The position numbers and the translations under genes were made by a program. The notes under the pieces are model-generated. The model did not search any database. It saw only the letters and a program-made list of their open reading frames with translations, and was not told the origin of the DNA. This document shows, piece after piece, positions 8,248 through 16,816 of a stretch of DNA of 64,000 nt. This DNA comes from Skermanella pratensis (lineage in GTDB: Bacteria; Pseudomonadota; Alphaproteobacteria; Azospirillales; Azospirillaceae), in the NCBI RefSeq assembly GCF_008843145.1, contig NZ_CP030265.1, positions 5,573,001 to 5,637,000 of the forward strand, given 5' to 3'. Each line of letters opens with the position of its first letter. Within the stretch, counting starts at the first letter, position 1.

Positions 8248-11200
8248 ATGGGCGTGGCGGGCATTTTTCCGATCATCGGCATTGGTGCATCGGCCGGCGG
8301 AGTCGAAGCGCTGACGTCGCTGTTCAAGCGCATGCCGCCGCAATCGGCCGCGGCCTTCGTCATCGTCACCCATCTGGCTGCCCATCGGGAAAGTCTGCTG
8401 CCGGAAATCCTGGCCCGCTGCACGGAAATGCCGGTCGCGACCGCCCAGGACGGCCAACGCGTCGAATGCGGCCACGTCTACCTGAATCCCCCCGACGCCG
8501 TCCTCACGGTCCGCGATCGATGCTTGTCGTTGACCGCCCATGACGGTGAACGCAATCTGATCGACATTTTCCTGGCATCGCTCGGCAGGAACGCGCGGGA
8601 CCGGGCGATCGGCGTCATCCTCTCGGGGACCGGCAGCGACGGGGCGATCGGCTTGAAGACCGTGCGCGAGTCCGGCGGCTTCACCCTCGCGCAGGCTTCC
8701 GACGCCACGGGGCCGGGCTATCACGGCATGCCGGACGCGGCCATCGCCACCGGCTTCGTCGACTGCGTGCTGCCGATCGAGGCGCTGGCCGACCGGCTGA
8801 CCGGCTATGTCGGCGCGTTCGGCGACGCGGATCCCCGGATGGACGGGATTTCGGACAAGGATGATCCGGCAAGGCTGGAAGGCGCGAAGAACGCCATCTA
8901 CGACACCCTGCGCCGCCGGGTCGGACATGACTTCAGCCATTACAAGGACAAGACTTTCCTGCGGCGCGTGGAGCGGCGCATGAAGGTGCGGCAGAGCGCC
9001 GGCCTGGAGGCCTATGTCGAATTGATCAAGGAGGACAGCGAAGAGGCCGTGGCGCTGTTCCGCGACCTCCTGATCGGCGTCACCAACTTCTTCCGCGACC
9101 CGGAATCCTTCGACCGCCTGGCCGAACTGGTCGTTCGACGCCTCCTCAAGGACAAGGGCCGGAACGAGACCGTCCGGATCTGGGTTCCGGGCTGCGCCAC
9201 CGGGGAAGAGGTCTATTCCATCGCGATGTTGCTGCGCGAACGGCTGGATGCCTGCCAGATCCCGCCAAACATACAGATCTTCGCCACCGACGTGCAGGAG
9301 AGCGCCATCGCCGTCGCCCGCGCGGGGCGTTATCCAGCAAGCCTTCTGGAAGCCATGTCGCCGGAGCGGCTGGCACGGTTCTTCACCCGCGCAGGCGACA
9401 GCTACACCGTCAACGCGGAAATCCGCGAGCTTTGCCTGTTCTCGCCTCACAGCATCGTCCGCGATCCGCCGTTCTCGCGGATCGACCTCGTCTCCTGCCG
9501 CAATCTGCTGATCTACTTCGACGCCGATCTGCAAAGGCGGGTCATTCCCCTGTTCCATTACGCGATCCGCCCCGGCGGATTCCTGTTTCTGGGCAATGCG
9601 GAGAATCTCAGCCAGCATACCGACCTGTTCTTTCCCCTGGATAAGAAATCCCGGATCTTCCAGCGGCGGGACAATGCCGGCCAATTCCCGGCCCTGCCGT
9701 TGTTCGGGCAGCCCCGGAACAGCTTCCGATCGCCCCGCGCCGGTCCGGGTGCGGTGGGCTCCGACCCTCCGGACGCCGTTCGCCTTCTGGAGCGGCGTGT
9801 GCTGGACCGGTACGCTCCTGCGCATGTGCTGGTCAACCGGGAGGGGGAGATCCTCCATTTCTCGGCAGGAACGGGCAAGTATTTCGAAGCGCCCGTCGGG
9901 GCGCCCAACCGGAACCTCCTTGCCCTGGCCAACAGCGGACTGAAACTGTTCCTTCGCTCGGCCCTTGCCGAGGTGCGCGAGACCGGATGTCCCGCGCTGC
10001 GGGAGAACATCTCGCTCGACGTGCACGGCGGCGTGCTGATGCTCGACATCGCGGTCGAGCCGCTGCCGGACGACGGCGGCGATGGCGCCTGCATGATCGT
10101 CTTCATCGATAACGGCCCCATCCAGAACCGCGGGCAGGCCATGACGGCCGGCCAGGACTTCAGGGCGGACCGCCGCACCGAGCTGCTGCGGCTGGAACAG
10201 GACCTGGTGAAGACCCAAGAGCTCCTTCAGATCTCGGTCGAGGAATACGAGACTTCGGCGGAGGAGCTGAGAGCAAGCAACGAGGAGTTGCTTTCACTGA
10301 ACGAAGAATTGCAGTCATCTAACGAGGAGTTGGAGACATCCAAGGAAGAGCTCCAGTCGGTGAACGAGGAAATGAGCACGGTCAACATAGAGCTGGCCAC
10401 GAAGATAGACGAGCTTCACCGGGCAAATGCCGACCTGGGGAACCTGCTGGACATCACCCGCCTTGCCACCATATTTCTCGATCAAGACCTCGTCATCCGG
10501 AACTTCACCCCGGCGACCACGGCCATCTTCAAGCTGGTTGCGAACGACCGGGGCCGGGCGCTGACCGACATCGTCAGCCTGATCGATTACGACCGGCTGG
10601 CCGAGGATGTCCGCACCGTGGTGGAGACATCCAGCCCGATCGAGAGAAACGTCTGCCGGCGCGACGGGCGAGTCCATTACCTTCTGCGGATCGTTCCCTA
10701 CCAGACGGTCTACGACAAGGTCGTCGGGGCGATCCTCACCTTCCTCGACGTGAGCGACATGGTCCGTGCCGAGGAGCACCAGCGCCTGCTGGTGGCGGAG
10801 TTGAACCACCGCGTAAAGAACATCCTGGCAGTCGTGGGATCGATGGCGACTCAGATGGCCCGGAGCTGCCGCACGGTCGAGGAGTTCGCCGAAGGGTTCA
10901 TCGGGCGGATCGACGGCCTGGCCAAGACCCATGACATCCTCTCCGCCAAGGAATGGGCCAACATCGATCTGGCCGAACTTCTGGCAGCCGAACTGGACGT
11001 TTTCCTTGTGGACGCCGACCGCAAGAGCCATGACGGCCCAGCCGTTTCCCTGGCCCCGAGAGTGGCGACCACGCTGGGAATCGTCATCCATGAACTGGCG
11101 ACCAACGCGACCAAATACGGGGCCTTCGCCAATACCGCCGGACGGCTGGAGGTGCGGTGGGGGATCGAGACCCTGGACTCCGGGCAATGCCTCGTGCTGC

Positions 11201-11397
11201 ATTGGCGCGAACGGGACGGTCCACCGGTAAGCCAGCCCAGGCATACCGGCCTGGGCACGGAGTTGATCCACCGCGGACTCAATTTCGAGCTGGATGGAAG
11301 CGCCGACATCGAGTACCGGCCCGAAGGCGTCGTCGCCACCCTGACCATCCCCATGACCGGTCACGAGATCTACGAGACAAGGGATGCGCCTCAATGA
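8248..11397 (+). CDS. CheB-CheR-PAS-HWE histidine kinase hybrid
   Basis: This is a 1049-residue multidomain sensor. CheB methylesterase (about 1-190) keeps its triad: Ser15 in GASAGG, His42 in VTHL, Asp131 in SGTGSDG. CheR methyltransferase (about 210-480) has RRVERRMKVR and the SAM loop WVPGCATGEEVYS, and ends in the family motif FLFLGNAENLS. A PAS-like region (about 510-620) leads to a long Glu/Leu-rich coiled coil (about 640-730), another PAS (about 735-850) and an HWE/HisKA_2-type kinase: ELNHRVKNILAVV with the phospho-His, then HELATNATKYGA as N-box. There are no membrane segments, so it is cytoplasmic. It overlaps the next gene (a response regulator) by 4 nt (ATGA). Similar proteins act in light or stress signalling rather than chemotaxis; the signal here is unknown. 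Confidence 0.93.
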   Translation: MGVAGIFPIIGIGASAGGVEALTSLFKRMPPQSAAAFVIVTHLAAHRESLLPEILARCTEMPVATAQDGQRVECGHVYLNPPDAVLTVRDRCLSLTAHDGERNLIDIFLASLGRNARDRAIGVILSGTGSDGAIGLKTVRESGGFTLAQASDATGPGYHGMPDAAIATGFVDCVLPIEALADRLTGYVGAFGDADPRMDGISDKDDPARLEGAKNAIYDTLRRRVGHDFSHYKDKTFLRRVERRMKVRQSAGLEAYVELIKEDSEEAVALFRDLLIGVTNFFRDPESFDRLAELVVRRLLKDKGRNETVRIWVPGCATGEEVYSIAMLLRERLDACQIPPNIQIFATDVQESAIAVARAGRYPASLLEAMSPERLARFFTRAGDSYTVNAEIRELCLFSPHSIVRDPPFSRIDLVSCRNLLIYFDADLQRRVIPLFHYAIRPGGFLFLGNAENLSQHTDLFFPLDKKSRIFQRRDNAGQFPALPLFGQPRNSFRSPRAGPGAVGSDPPDAVRLLERRVLDRYAPAHVLVNREGEILHFSAGTGKYFEAPVGAPNRNLLALANSGLKLFLRSALAEVRETGCPALRENISLDVHGGVLMLDIAVEPLPDDGGDGACMIVFIDNGPIQNRGQAMTAGQDFRADRRTELLRLEQDLVKTQELLQISVEEYETSAEELRASNEELLSLNEELQSSNEELETSKEELQSVNEEMSTVNIELATKIDELHRANADLGNLLDITRLATIFLDQDLVIRNFTPATTAIFKLVANDRGRALTDIVSLIDYDRLAEDVRTVVETSSPIERNVCRRDGRVHYLLRIVPYQTVYDKVVGAILTFLDVSDMVRAEEHQRLLVAELNHRVKNILAVVGSMATQMARSCRTVEEFAEGFIGRIDGLAKTHDILSAKEWANIDLAELLAAELDVFLVDADRKSHDGPAVSLAPRVATTLGIVIHELATNATKYGAFANTAGRLEVRWGIETLDSGQCLVLHWRERDGPPVSQPRHTGLGTELIHRGLNFELDGSADIEYRPEGVVATLTIPMTGHEIYETRDAPQ

Positions 11398-11837
11398 CGC
11401 AGAAGACCCCGACAGCGAGCGCCGCCGGGCAGCGGGTTCTCGTCGTCGAAGACGAGATGTTCATCGCCATGGGCATAAGCCTGCATCTGAAGGACGCCGG
11501 ATACCTCGTGATCGGCCCCGCCGGCCGCCTGGACAAAGCCATGGATCTGGCCAGGAGCGAAATGGTGGACGCGGCCTTGCTGGACGTCAATCTGAGGAGC
11601 GACACGGTTTATCCAGTCGCCGATATCCTCACGGCGCGCGACATCCCGTTCACATTCCTCACCGGTTACAACAGGGAGTCGCTTCCCGATCGCTTCGGTG
11701 ACGGGCACATTCTCAAAAAGCCTTTCCAGACCAAAGAGTTGATCAGAATCGTCGGAACCATGCTGGTCAAGAAGCGGGCGCCGGCCGATCGGGAAACCGC
11801 TTCCGGCGGTGCGAACGGCCAAGGTACCTCCCGCTAG
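11394..11837 (+). CDS. Single-domain response regulator
   Basis: This 147-residue receiver-only response regulator is the presumed phosphorylation target of the upstream HWE kinase, with which it is translationally coupled (ATG 11394 overlaps the kinase stop). VLVVEDEMFIAMG holds the acidic pocket, ALLDVNL holds the phospho-acceptor Asp (about residue 64), FLTGYN the conserved Thr, and ILKKPF the conserved Lys. No output domain follows; the last 25 residues are a low-complexity tail. Such stand-alone receivers often pass phosphate onward or act by binding partners, as in the general stress pathway of alphaproteobacteria. Its 3' end overlaps the convergent thermonuclease gene by 4 nt. Confidence 0.92.
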   Translation: MTQKTPTASAAGQRVLVVEDEMFIAMGISLHLKDAGYLVIGPAGRLDKAMDLARSEMVDAALLDVNLRSDTVYPVADILTARDIPFTFLTGYNRESLPDRFGDGHILKKPFQTKELIRIVGTMLVKKRAPADRETASGGANGQGTSR

Positions 11838-12289
11838 GGCAGTTGTGCGACCGAACACCAGGTCTGGCGGGACTTGCCGCCATAGGGACGGGCCAAGCCC
11901 GCCGCGATCAGCTGCTCGCCGATGTCGCGGCCGGACCGGGTGAGCACGCGGGCGCGGACCCGTCCGCCATACTTGTCATGCTGGATGTCGTGGAGCGTCA
12001 CGCCGGGCTCGGCCAGCAGCGTCTCGGTCAATTGCCGGGCCTGCTCGGCCATGTCCTTCTCGCGCTGGCACTTGCCGCGCTTCTCCGGCGTGTCGATGCC
12101 GTCGATCCGGACGCGGGTGACGACCTCCTGGTCCAGCCAGACCAGGACCCGGACCTCCAGCGTGTCGCCGTCGATCACCTGGGTGACCAGCCCGGACACC
12201 GGCCCCGACAGCCGTTCCGCCGCCCGGGCAGGCGCCTGGGCCGCGAGGAGGGAAAGAAGCAGAGCGGAAACGAGGAAGTGCGGGCGCAC
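11834..12289 (-). CDS. Secreted thermonuclease-family protein (SNase fold)
   Basis: The protein has 151 residues with a signal peptide (MRPHFLVSALLLSLLAAQAPARA, cleavage near ARA-AE) and a staphylococcal-nuclease-like domain. Family marks visible are VIDGDTLEV (Ca-binding Asp), VRIDGIDTPEKRGKC (active-site Arg and Asp) and HDKYGGRVRARVL (second Arg), so it may be an active Ca-dependent nuclease in the periplasm or outside the cell. Two extra Cys (KRGKCQRE and TWCSV) could form a disulfide. It converges on the response regulator. Many alphaproteobacterial relatives have no tested activity, so nuclease function is inferred from conserved residues. Confidence 0.88.
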   Translation of the reverse strand: MRPHFLVSALLLSLLAAQAPARAAERLSGPVSGLVTQVIDGDTLEVRVLVWLDQEVVTRVRIDGIDTPEKRGKCQREKDMAEQARQLTETLLAEPGVTLHDIQHDKYGGRVRARVLTRSGRDIGEQLIAAGLARPYGGKSRQTWCSVAQLP

Positions 12290-12460
12290 GGGAGCGGATC
12301 CAAGGGAGCGGCGGACGGAAATCGCCCGCCTATCGGAAGGATACTCGAATGCTAGGAACTACTCAAGTTTAATAGGTCGTATTTCCTACCTACGACCGTA
12401 TGACATAAGCATTCCGAAGGATGCTCGGACTCCGACCCTAGACGGGGACGCGAGTCCCCC

Positions 12461-12703
12461 TCAGAAGTCCGTGCAGCGTCCCTTGCTTTCCCAATCGCCG
12501 TACCGGGTCGGTTCCGGTCCGCGCGGACCGCCGATCTCCCCCGGCTTCTGCACGGGCACGCCGGGCTTCGGCGACGCGGCATCGTCTTCAGGAACGGAGT
12601 CTTCAGAAACGGAGTCTTCGGGAATGGGCTTGGCCGCGGCGGCCGGCTGGACAGCCGCCGCGGGATCTGCCGGCTTGCCGGCTTCTGTGTCGATATGGCT
12701 CAT
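12461..12703 (-). CDS. DUF1674 protein, SdhAF4-like succinate dehydrogenase assembly factor
   Basis: This is an 80-residue protein from ATG 12703. The C-terminal 26 residues (EIGGPRGPEPTRYGDWESKG and the final RCTDF) are the diagnostic DUF1674 signature. The eukaryotic homologue SdhAF4 (Sdh8) binds the free flavinated SdhA subunit and helps assemble complex II. The N-terminal half is a disordered Ala/Pro/Glu-rich linker with a near-repeat EDSVSEDSVPEDD. The frame is open much further upstream, but only this part is family-like. It is divergent from htpX, 120 nt away. The bacterial function is inferred from the mitochondrial homologue. Confidence 0.85.
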   Translation of the reverse strand: MSHIDTEAGKPADPAAAVQPAAAAKPIPEDSVSEDSVPEDDAASPKPGVPVQKPGEIGGPRGPEPTRYGDWESKGRCTDF

Positions 12704-12740
12704 GGATTGGATATGGCCCTGCCCGTGCGGGACGCCAAGA

Positions 12741-12771
12741 CTTGAACCTCTTGGGACAGGCTGCACATATC
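12741..12771 (+). promoter_or_regulatory. Candidate RpoH (sigma-32) promoter of htpX
   Basis: CTTGAA (12741-12746), a 17-nt spacer, then CACATATC (12764-12771) resembles alphaproteobacterial heat-shock promoters. It sits about 53 nt upstream of the htpX start, and htpX is a heat-shock or envelope-stress gene in several proteobacteria. The assignment rests on motif and context only. Confidence 0.45.
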
Positions 12772-12823
12772 GAGGGTTCAACCCGACCCTTCCGGGGGCC
12801 GGGACCGCGCAGAGGTGACCATC

Positions 12824-13678
12824 ATGACAAGCTATTTCCGTACCGCGACCCTGCTGGCCGGCATGACCGCGCTGTTCCTGGCCATCGGCTACCTGATCGG
12901 CGGGCAGGGCGGCATGCTGATGGCGCTGCTGTTCGCGGTCGGCACCAACCTCTTCGCCTATTGGAACTCGGACAAGATGGTGCTGAGGATGTACGGCGCG
13001 CGGGAAGTCGACGCCCGCTCCGCCCCGCAGTTTTACGGCATGGTCCAGCAGCTGTCGCAGCGCGCCGGCCTGCCGATGCCCAAGGTCTACATCATCGAGA
13101 ACGACCAGCCCAACGCCTTCGCGACCGGCCGGAACCCGGAGAACGCCGCGGTCGCCGCGACCAGCGGCCTGCTCCGCCGGCTGAACCACGAGGAGGTCGC
13201 CGGCGTGATGGCTCACGAATTGGCCCACGTGAAGAACCACGATACCCTGATCATGACCGTGACCGCGACCATCGCGGGCGCCGTGTCGATGCTGGCGAAC
13301 TTCGCGTTCTTCTTCGGCGGCAACAACCGCAACAACCCGCTGGGCATGGTCGGCACCCTGCTGATGGTCTTCCTGGCCCCGGTCGCCGCGATGATCGTGC
13401 AGATGGCGATCAGCCGCACCCGCGAGTACGAGGCCGACCGGATCGGCGCGGAGATCTGCGGCCGGCCGCTGTGGCTGGCGAACGCCCTGGTCAACATCCA
13501 GGAGAGCGCCGCCCGGATCGACAACGTCCAGGCCGAGAACAATCCCGCGACCGCCCACATGTTCATCATCAACCCGCTGCATTCGCGGTCGGTGGACGGG
13601 TTGTTCCGCACCCACCCCGCGACCGAGGAACGGGTGCGCCGCCTGCGCCTGATGGCCGGCCCCGGACGCGGGTTCTAA
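12824..13678 (+). CDS. htpX: HtpX membrane zinc metalloprotease
   Basis: This 284-residue inner-membrane M48 peptidase degrades damaged membrane proteins together with FtsH. ATG 12824 is preferred since AGAGG (12811-12815) lies 8 nt upstream; a GTG at 12815 overlaps that site. There are two N-terminal membrane segments (about 8-44), then the zinc motif HELAH (131-135), two further hydrophobic segments (about 140-195, the second around [17 protein letters not shown]) and the third ligand Glu in [10 protein letters not shown]. The C-terminal [14 protein letters not shown] is typical. A heat-shock-like promoter lies upstream. The gene is not in an operon; its downstream side is filled with repeats. 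Confidence 0.96.
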   Translation: MTSYFRTATLLAGMTALFLAIGYLIGGQGGMLMALLFAVGTNLFAYWNSDKMVLRMYGAREVDARSAPQFYGMVQQLSQRAGLPMPKVYIIENDQPNAFATGRNPENAAVAATSGLLRRLNHEEVAGVMAHELAHVKNHDTLIMTVTATIAGAVSMLANFAFFFGGNNRNNPLGMVGTLLMVFLAPVAAMIVQMAISRTREYEADRIGAEICGRPLWLANALVNIQESAARIDNVQAENNPATAHMFIINPLHSRSVDGLFRTHPATEERVRRLRLMAGPGRGF

Positions 13679-13689
13679 GTTCTTTTCGG

Positions 13690-13778
13690 GCCACGGATGG
13701 ACGCAGATGGGCTTCGGCATTCCGTCGGCATGACGGGCTGCGAAAACTCATCTGTGTCCTTATGCGTGCATCCGTGGC
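13690..13778. repeat. Hairpin repeat related to the 37.5-kb repeat C
   Basis: An 89-bp imperfect palindrome has GCCACGGATG (13690-13699) matching CATCCGTGGC (13769-13778) in inverse, and CAGATG (13704-13709) matching CATCTG (13749-13754). The CACGGATGGACGCAG style of the arms resembles the larger hairpin at 37451-37579. It ends exactly where MITE-like repeat B begins. Confidence 0.55.
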
Positions 13779-13980
13779 TAGAGCTGTGCCCGATCAGGTC
13801 GATCCGCCCGAGACAACTGATCCGATGCGTTGCGCTATGGGCGCAACCTACGATCGTCGGCCCGCATCACCTCCGCCCTGCATCGAACCGTAGGTTGCGC
13901 CCATGGCCCAACGCGACGCGGCGAGTGGAACGGCAGGCCGCGTGGACCGGAACGGATCGACGCGATCGGGCACAGCTCTA
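13779..13980. repeat. MITE-like repeat B
   Basis: This 202-bp element has TA at both ends. The 17-bp termini TAGAGCTGTGCCCGATC (13779-13795) are perfectly inverted at 13964-13980, and the match resumes for TCGATCCG after two mismatches. A 16-bp inner inverted repeat ATGGGCGCAACCTACG (13837-13852) has its partner at 13889-13904. No open frame inside is credible. The structure suggests a non-autonomous TIR element of a different sequence family from repeat A but with the same TA ends. Confidence 0.7.
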
Positions 13981-13991
13981 AGTAACGGAAA

Positions 13992-14393
13992 TCAATTGTC
14001 GCCCGGATAGCTGTCGACGCCGGGAATGTTGTCCAGCCACTTGATCCGGTGGGCGGTCCAGATCTCGTATTTCGGCGGCGGGAAGTCGGATGGGTCGTCG
14101 AACCCGCCCAGGGAGATCGAGACATAGTCGGCGCCGTCGCGCCGCCAGAACAGGGCCGACCCGCAGTGCGGGCAGAATTCGCGGGTCGCGAAGTCGGACG
14201 CCCGGTAGGCGCCCACTTCGCCCCGGACCATCTCGAAGCGGTCGAGCGGGAAGCTGGCGAAGGCCGGCAGCGGCGCGCCGGTCTGTTTCTGGCACTGGGT
14301 GCAGTAGCAGATATTGGTGTCGTTGGGGGCGCCGGTCGCCCGGTAGCGGACGGCGCCGCACAGGCATCCGCCCTCGTGGATGGCATCGGTCAT
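13992..14393 (-). CDS. GFA-family protein (Mss4-like zinc fold)
   Basis: This 133-residue protein belongs to the glutathione-dependent formaldehyde-activating enzyme / CENP-V family. Zinc-ligand cysteines are visible as GGCLCGAVRY near the N terminus, NICYCTQCQKQTGA in the middle and REFCPHCGS in the second half, the complete family pattern. The name is historical; for most members the enzymatic role is unproven, and some may bind glutathione or small thiols. There is no signal peptide. Its 3' end abuts repeat B, and its 5' side faces a 207-nt gap before the aminotransferase. Confidence 0.92.
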   Translation of the reverse strand: MTDAIHEGGCLCGAVRYRATGAPNDTNICYCTQCQKQTGAPLPAFASFPLDRFEMVRGEVGAYRASDFATREFCPHCGSALFWRRDGADYVSISLGGFDDPSDFPPPKYEIWTAHRIKWLDNIPGVDSYPGDN

Positions 14394-14600
14394 CGCTGGT
14401 TTCCTCCCATGATCGCCTTCCGGATCTTGCCCGGAGCGTCGCTCACACCGGCTCCCGCTTCAACATAGGCTTTCTCATGCCCGCATGAGAGGAATTCATG
14501 CCCCAGCGCGCTATACAAACAGGACGCTCCACGGTATGACGGTTGCAGCGTCAACCGAAGTCGGCGCACTCCCCCTCTTGCCACCAGGGTTGCCCGTCCC

Positions 14601-15776
14601 ATGACCACCGGTCCCGACATCCGTCCCGCGATCACGGCACTGCCCAACAGCCTCATCGGCGTGGTCGCCAACCATGGCAGGGGCCGCGACGGATTGATCC
14701 CGCTGTGGTTCGGCGAAGGCGACGTGCCGACGCCGGGCTTCGTCATGGACGCGGCGTACCAGGCGATGCGCGACGGCCATGTCTTCTACACTTGGCAGCG
14801 CGGCCTGCCGGAACTGCGGGAATCCCTGTCGGGCTATCACCGGCGGACATACGGTGCCGATGTCGCGACCGACCGGATCACCGTGACCGGCTCGGGCATG
14901 TCGGCCATCGCCCTGTCGATGCAGATCCTGATCGACGAGGGCGACGAGGTGGTCGTGGTCTCCCCCGTGTGGCCCAACGTGTTCGCCAGCATCAGGATCA
15001 TGGGCGGCGTGGTGCGTCAGGTGCCGCTGGCGCTGGAGAGCGGGAAATGGACGCTGGACCTGGACCGGCTGTTCGACGCCTGCGGCCCGCGCACCCGGAT
15101 GATCTTCGTCAACTCGCCCTGCAACCCGACCGGCTGGACCATCGGGACCGAGGACCAGCGGCGCATCATGGAGTTCGCCCGCAAGCGCGGGCTGTGGGTC
15201 ATGGCGGACGAGGTCTATTCCCGCCTGGTGTTCGACGGCGGCATGGACGGCAGCGGCCGCGCGCCCTCCTTCCTCGACGTCTCGGAGCCGGAGGACAAGC
15301 TGCTGGTCATCAACAGCTTCTCCAAGAACTGGGCCATGACGGGCTGGCGGCTGGGCTGGGTCGTCGCTCCGGCGGCGATGGGGCCGGTCTACGAGAAGAT
15401 GATCCAGTTCAACACCTCGGGCGTCGCCGGCTTCGTCCAGAAGGCGGGCCTGGCGGCCCTGGAGCAGGGCGAGCCGTTCCTGGAGGAGATGGTCGAGCGC
15501 TGCCGGACCGGCCGCGACATCGTGTGCTCGGCTCTGGAGACCCTGCCGCGGGTGCGGGTCCAGCGTCCCGACGCGGCCTTCTACGCCTTCTTCTCGGTCG
15601 AAGGCGCCGGCGACAGCCTTGAACTGGCGAAGCGCATCGTGGACGAGGCGCTGGTCGGGCTGGCGCCGGGTGCCGCCTTCGGCGACGGCGGCGAGGGCTA
15701 CCTGCGGCTCTGCTTCGCCAGCTCGCCGGAATGCCTCGCCCAGGCGATGGAACGTCTCGTCCCGATACTTCGGTAA
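14601..15776 (+). CDS. PLP-dependent aminotransferase, class I/II
   Basis: This 391-residue fold-type I aminotransferase is cytoplasmic. It has NSPCNPTG (about 171-178), MADEVYSRLVFDG with the PLP-contacting Asp and Tyr, and INSFSKNWAMTGWRLGW with the Schiff-base lysine (about 242). LRLCFASSPE near the end contains the Arg that usually binds the substrate carboxylate. ATG 14601 is the natural start. It resembles aspartate/aromatic aminotransferases that act on alpha-amino acids, but the amino donor cannot be named from sequence and there is no operon partner to help. Confidence 0.92.
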   Translation: MTTGPDIRPAITALPNSLIGVVANHGRGRDGLIPLWFGEGDVPTPGFVMDAAYQAMRDGHVFYTWQRGLPELRESLSGYHRRTYGADVATDRITVTGSGMSAIALSMQILIDEGDEVVVVSPVWPNVFASIRIMGGVVRQVPLALESGKWTLDLDRLFDACGPRTRMIFVNSPCNPTGWTIGTEDQRRIMEFARKRGLWVMADEVYSRLVFDGGMDGSGRAPSFLDVSEPEDKLLVINSFSKNWAMTGWRLGWVVAPAAMGPVYEKMIQFNTSGVAGFVQKAGLAALEQGEPFLEEMVERCRTGRDIVCSALETLPRVRVQRPDAAFYAFFSVEGAGDSLELAKRIVDEALVGLAPGAAFGDGGEGYLRLCFASSPECLAQAMERLVPILR

Positions 15777-15950
15777 CGAACTGCGTTAACCATGATTTGG
15801 TTGATCGCTAATTAACCAGCTATGGCATGGCCTCATGCCAACCATGTGGAAGCCGCACTTCTCGCAGGTGCAGCATGCCCCCATATTCCCGTTTGCAAGC
15901 AACGGCGGCCGGCGATCGACGCCGGCCTTATTCTATTGAGGACTCACATC

Positions 15951-16169
15951 ATGGCACTGGCAGTTCGCACGTCCGGTTACGCCGGTCGACGTTCGGCCGA
16001 CTCTTCCGCTGACCTTATGCAGCGGTTGACCGACACCCTGAAGACTTGGAAGTACCGCATCGTCAGCCGTCGTGAACTGATGGACCTGGATGCCCACATG
16101 CTGCGCGACATCGGCCTGACCGACCTGGAAGCGCAGTCGGAAGCCTCGAAGCCGTTCTGGCGCGCCTGA
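15951..16169 (+). CDS. DUF1127 small protein
   Basis: This is a 72-residue protein from ATG 15951. The C-terminal part WKYRIVSRRELMDLDAHMLR followed by DIGLTDLEAQSEA is the DUF1127 signature: Arg-rich helix, then a conserved LRDIGLT turn. Members in Agrobacterium and Rhodobacter have been linked to phosphate and carbon metabolism and to RNA binding or turnover. The N-terminal 25 residues are Ser/Arg-rich and not conserved. It is monocistronic and closed by its own terminator. The upstream gap (15777-15950) likely carries its promoter, but I could not place it. Confidence 0.9.
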   Translation: MALAVRTSGYAGRRSADSSADLMQRLTDTLKTWKYRIVSRRELMDLDAHMLRDIGLTDLEAQSEASKPFWRA

Positions 16170-16207
16170 CGCCACGCAGTGCCGCGCCGCATGGCCGATC
16201 GGATCGA

Positions 16208-16247
16208 GCCGCGCTCGTCAGTATCGAGTATACTGGGCGCGGCTTTT
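16208..16247 (+). terminator. Rho-independent terminator after the DUF1127 gene
   Basis: GCCGCGC (16208-16214) pairs with GCGCGGC (16237-16243), with an inner AGTAT/ATACT extension, followed by TTTT. It is placed 38 nt after the DUF1127 stop. Confidence 0.75.
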
Positions 16248-16411
16248 CGATTCCGGGCACCGCCATAGCGCCGGCAGCATGAACCGCGACCCGGATCGCA
16301 GATCGGCCTTCGCCTGAAAGGTGAACGCCGAAGGTATAAAACAACCTTGGAGTCCGTCGTCGGCGACGGCCCTGTGGGCCAAGGCCCACCCCTGCGAGCG
16401 GGAACCGGACG

Positions 16412-16816
16412 TTACTGGGGATCGCGCTTGAGCCCGCGCTTTTCCAGTTCCCGGAGATAGTCGGCCCACAGCTCGTCCTGGTGCTCTCCCAGCTCGTACA
16501 GGTACTTCCAGGAGAAGATGCCGCTGTCGTGCATGTCGTCGAACTGGATCCGGATCGCGTAGTTGCCGACCGGCTCCAGCCCCATGATTCCGACATGCCG
16601 GCGGCCGGAAACGATCTGCTTCTGGCTGGGAGCGTGGCCCTGGACCTCCGCCGACGGGCTCTCGACCCGCAGCAGCTCGGCGGGTAGCGAGAAGCGGCGG
16701 CCGTCGTCGAACTCGATTTCCAGCCGCTTCTCGGCCTTCTTCAGCCGCACTTCCACCGGCCAGTGCTGCGTGCCGAACGGATCGGTGGCGAAGGACTCGC
16801 CGGAGGCGGGCGTCAT
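16412..16816 (-). CDS. DUF971 protein (gamma-butyrobetaine hydroxylase N-domain-like)
   Basis: This 134-residue protein consists of the DUF971 domain: WPVEVRLKKAEKRLEIEFDD, then FSLPAELLRVESPSAEVQGH, and the end motif YAIRIQFDDMHDSGIFSW with YLYELG. In eukaryotes this fold precedes the dioxygenase domain of gamma-butyrobetaine hydroxylase; in bacteria the stand-alone form has been proposed to serve in iron-sulfur cluster handling, without firm proof. Its ATG overlaps the Trm112 stop by one base (TGATG), so the two are coupled. It is the last gene of the thioredoxin/LON/Trm112 operon. Confidence 0.88.
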   Translation of the reverse strand: MTPASGESFATDPFGTQHWPVEVRLKKAEKRLEIEFDDGRRFSLPAELLRVESPSAEVQGHAPSQKQIVSGRRHVGIMGLEPVGNYAIRIQFDDMHDSGIFSWKYLYELGEHQDELWADYLRELEKRGLKRDPQ

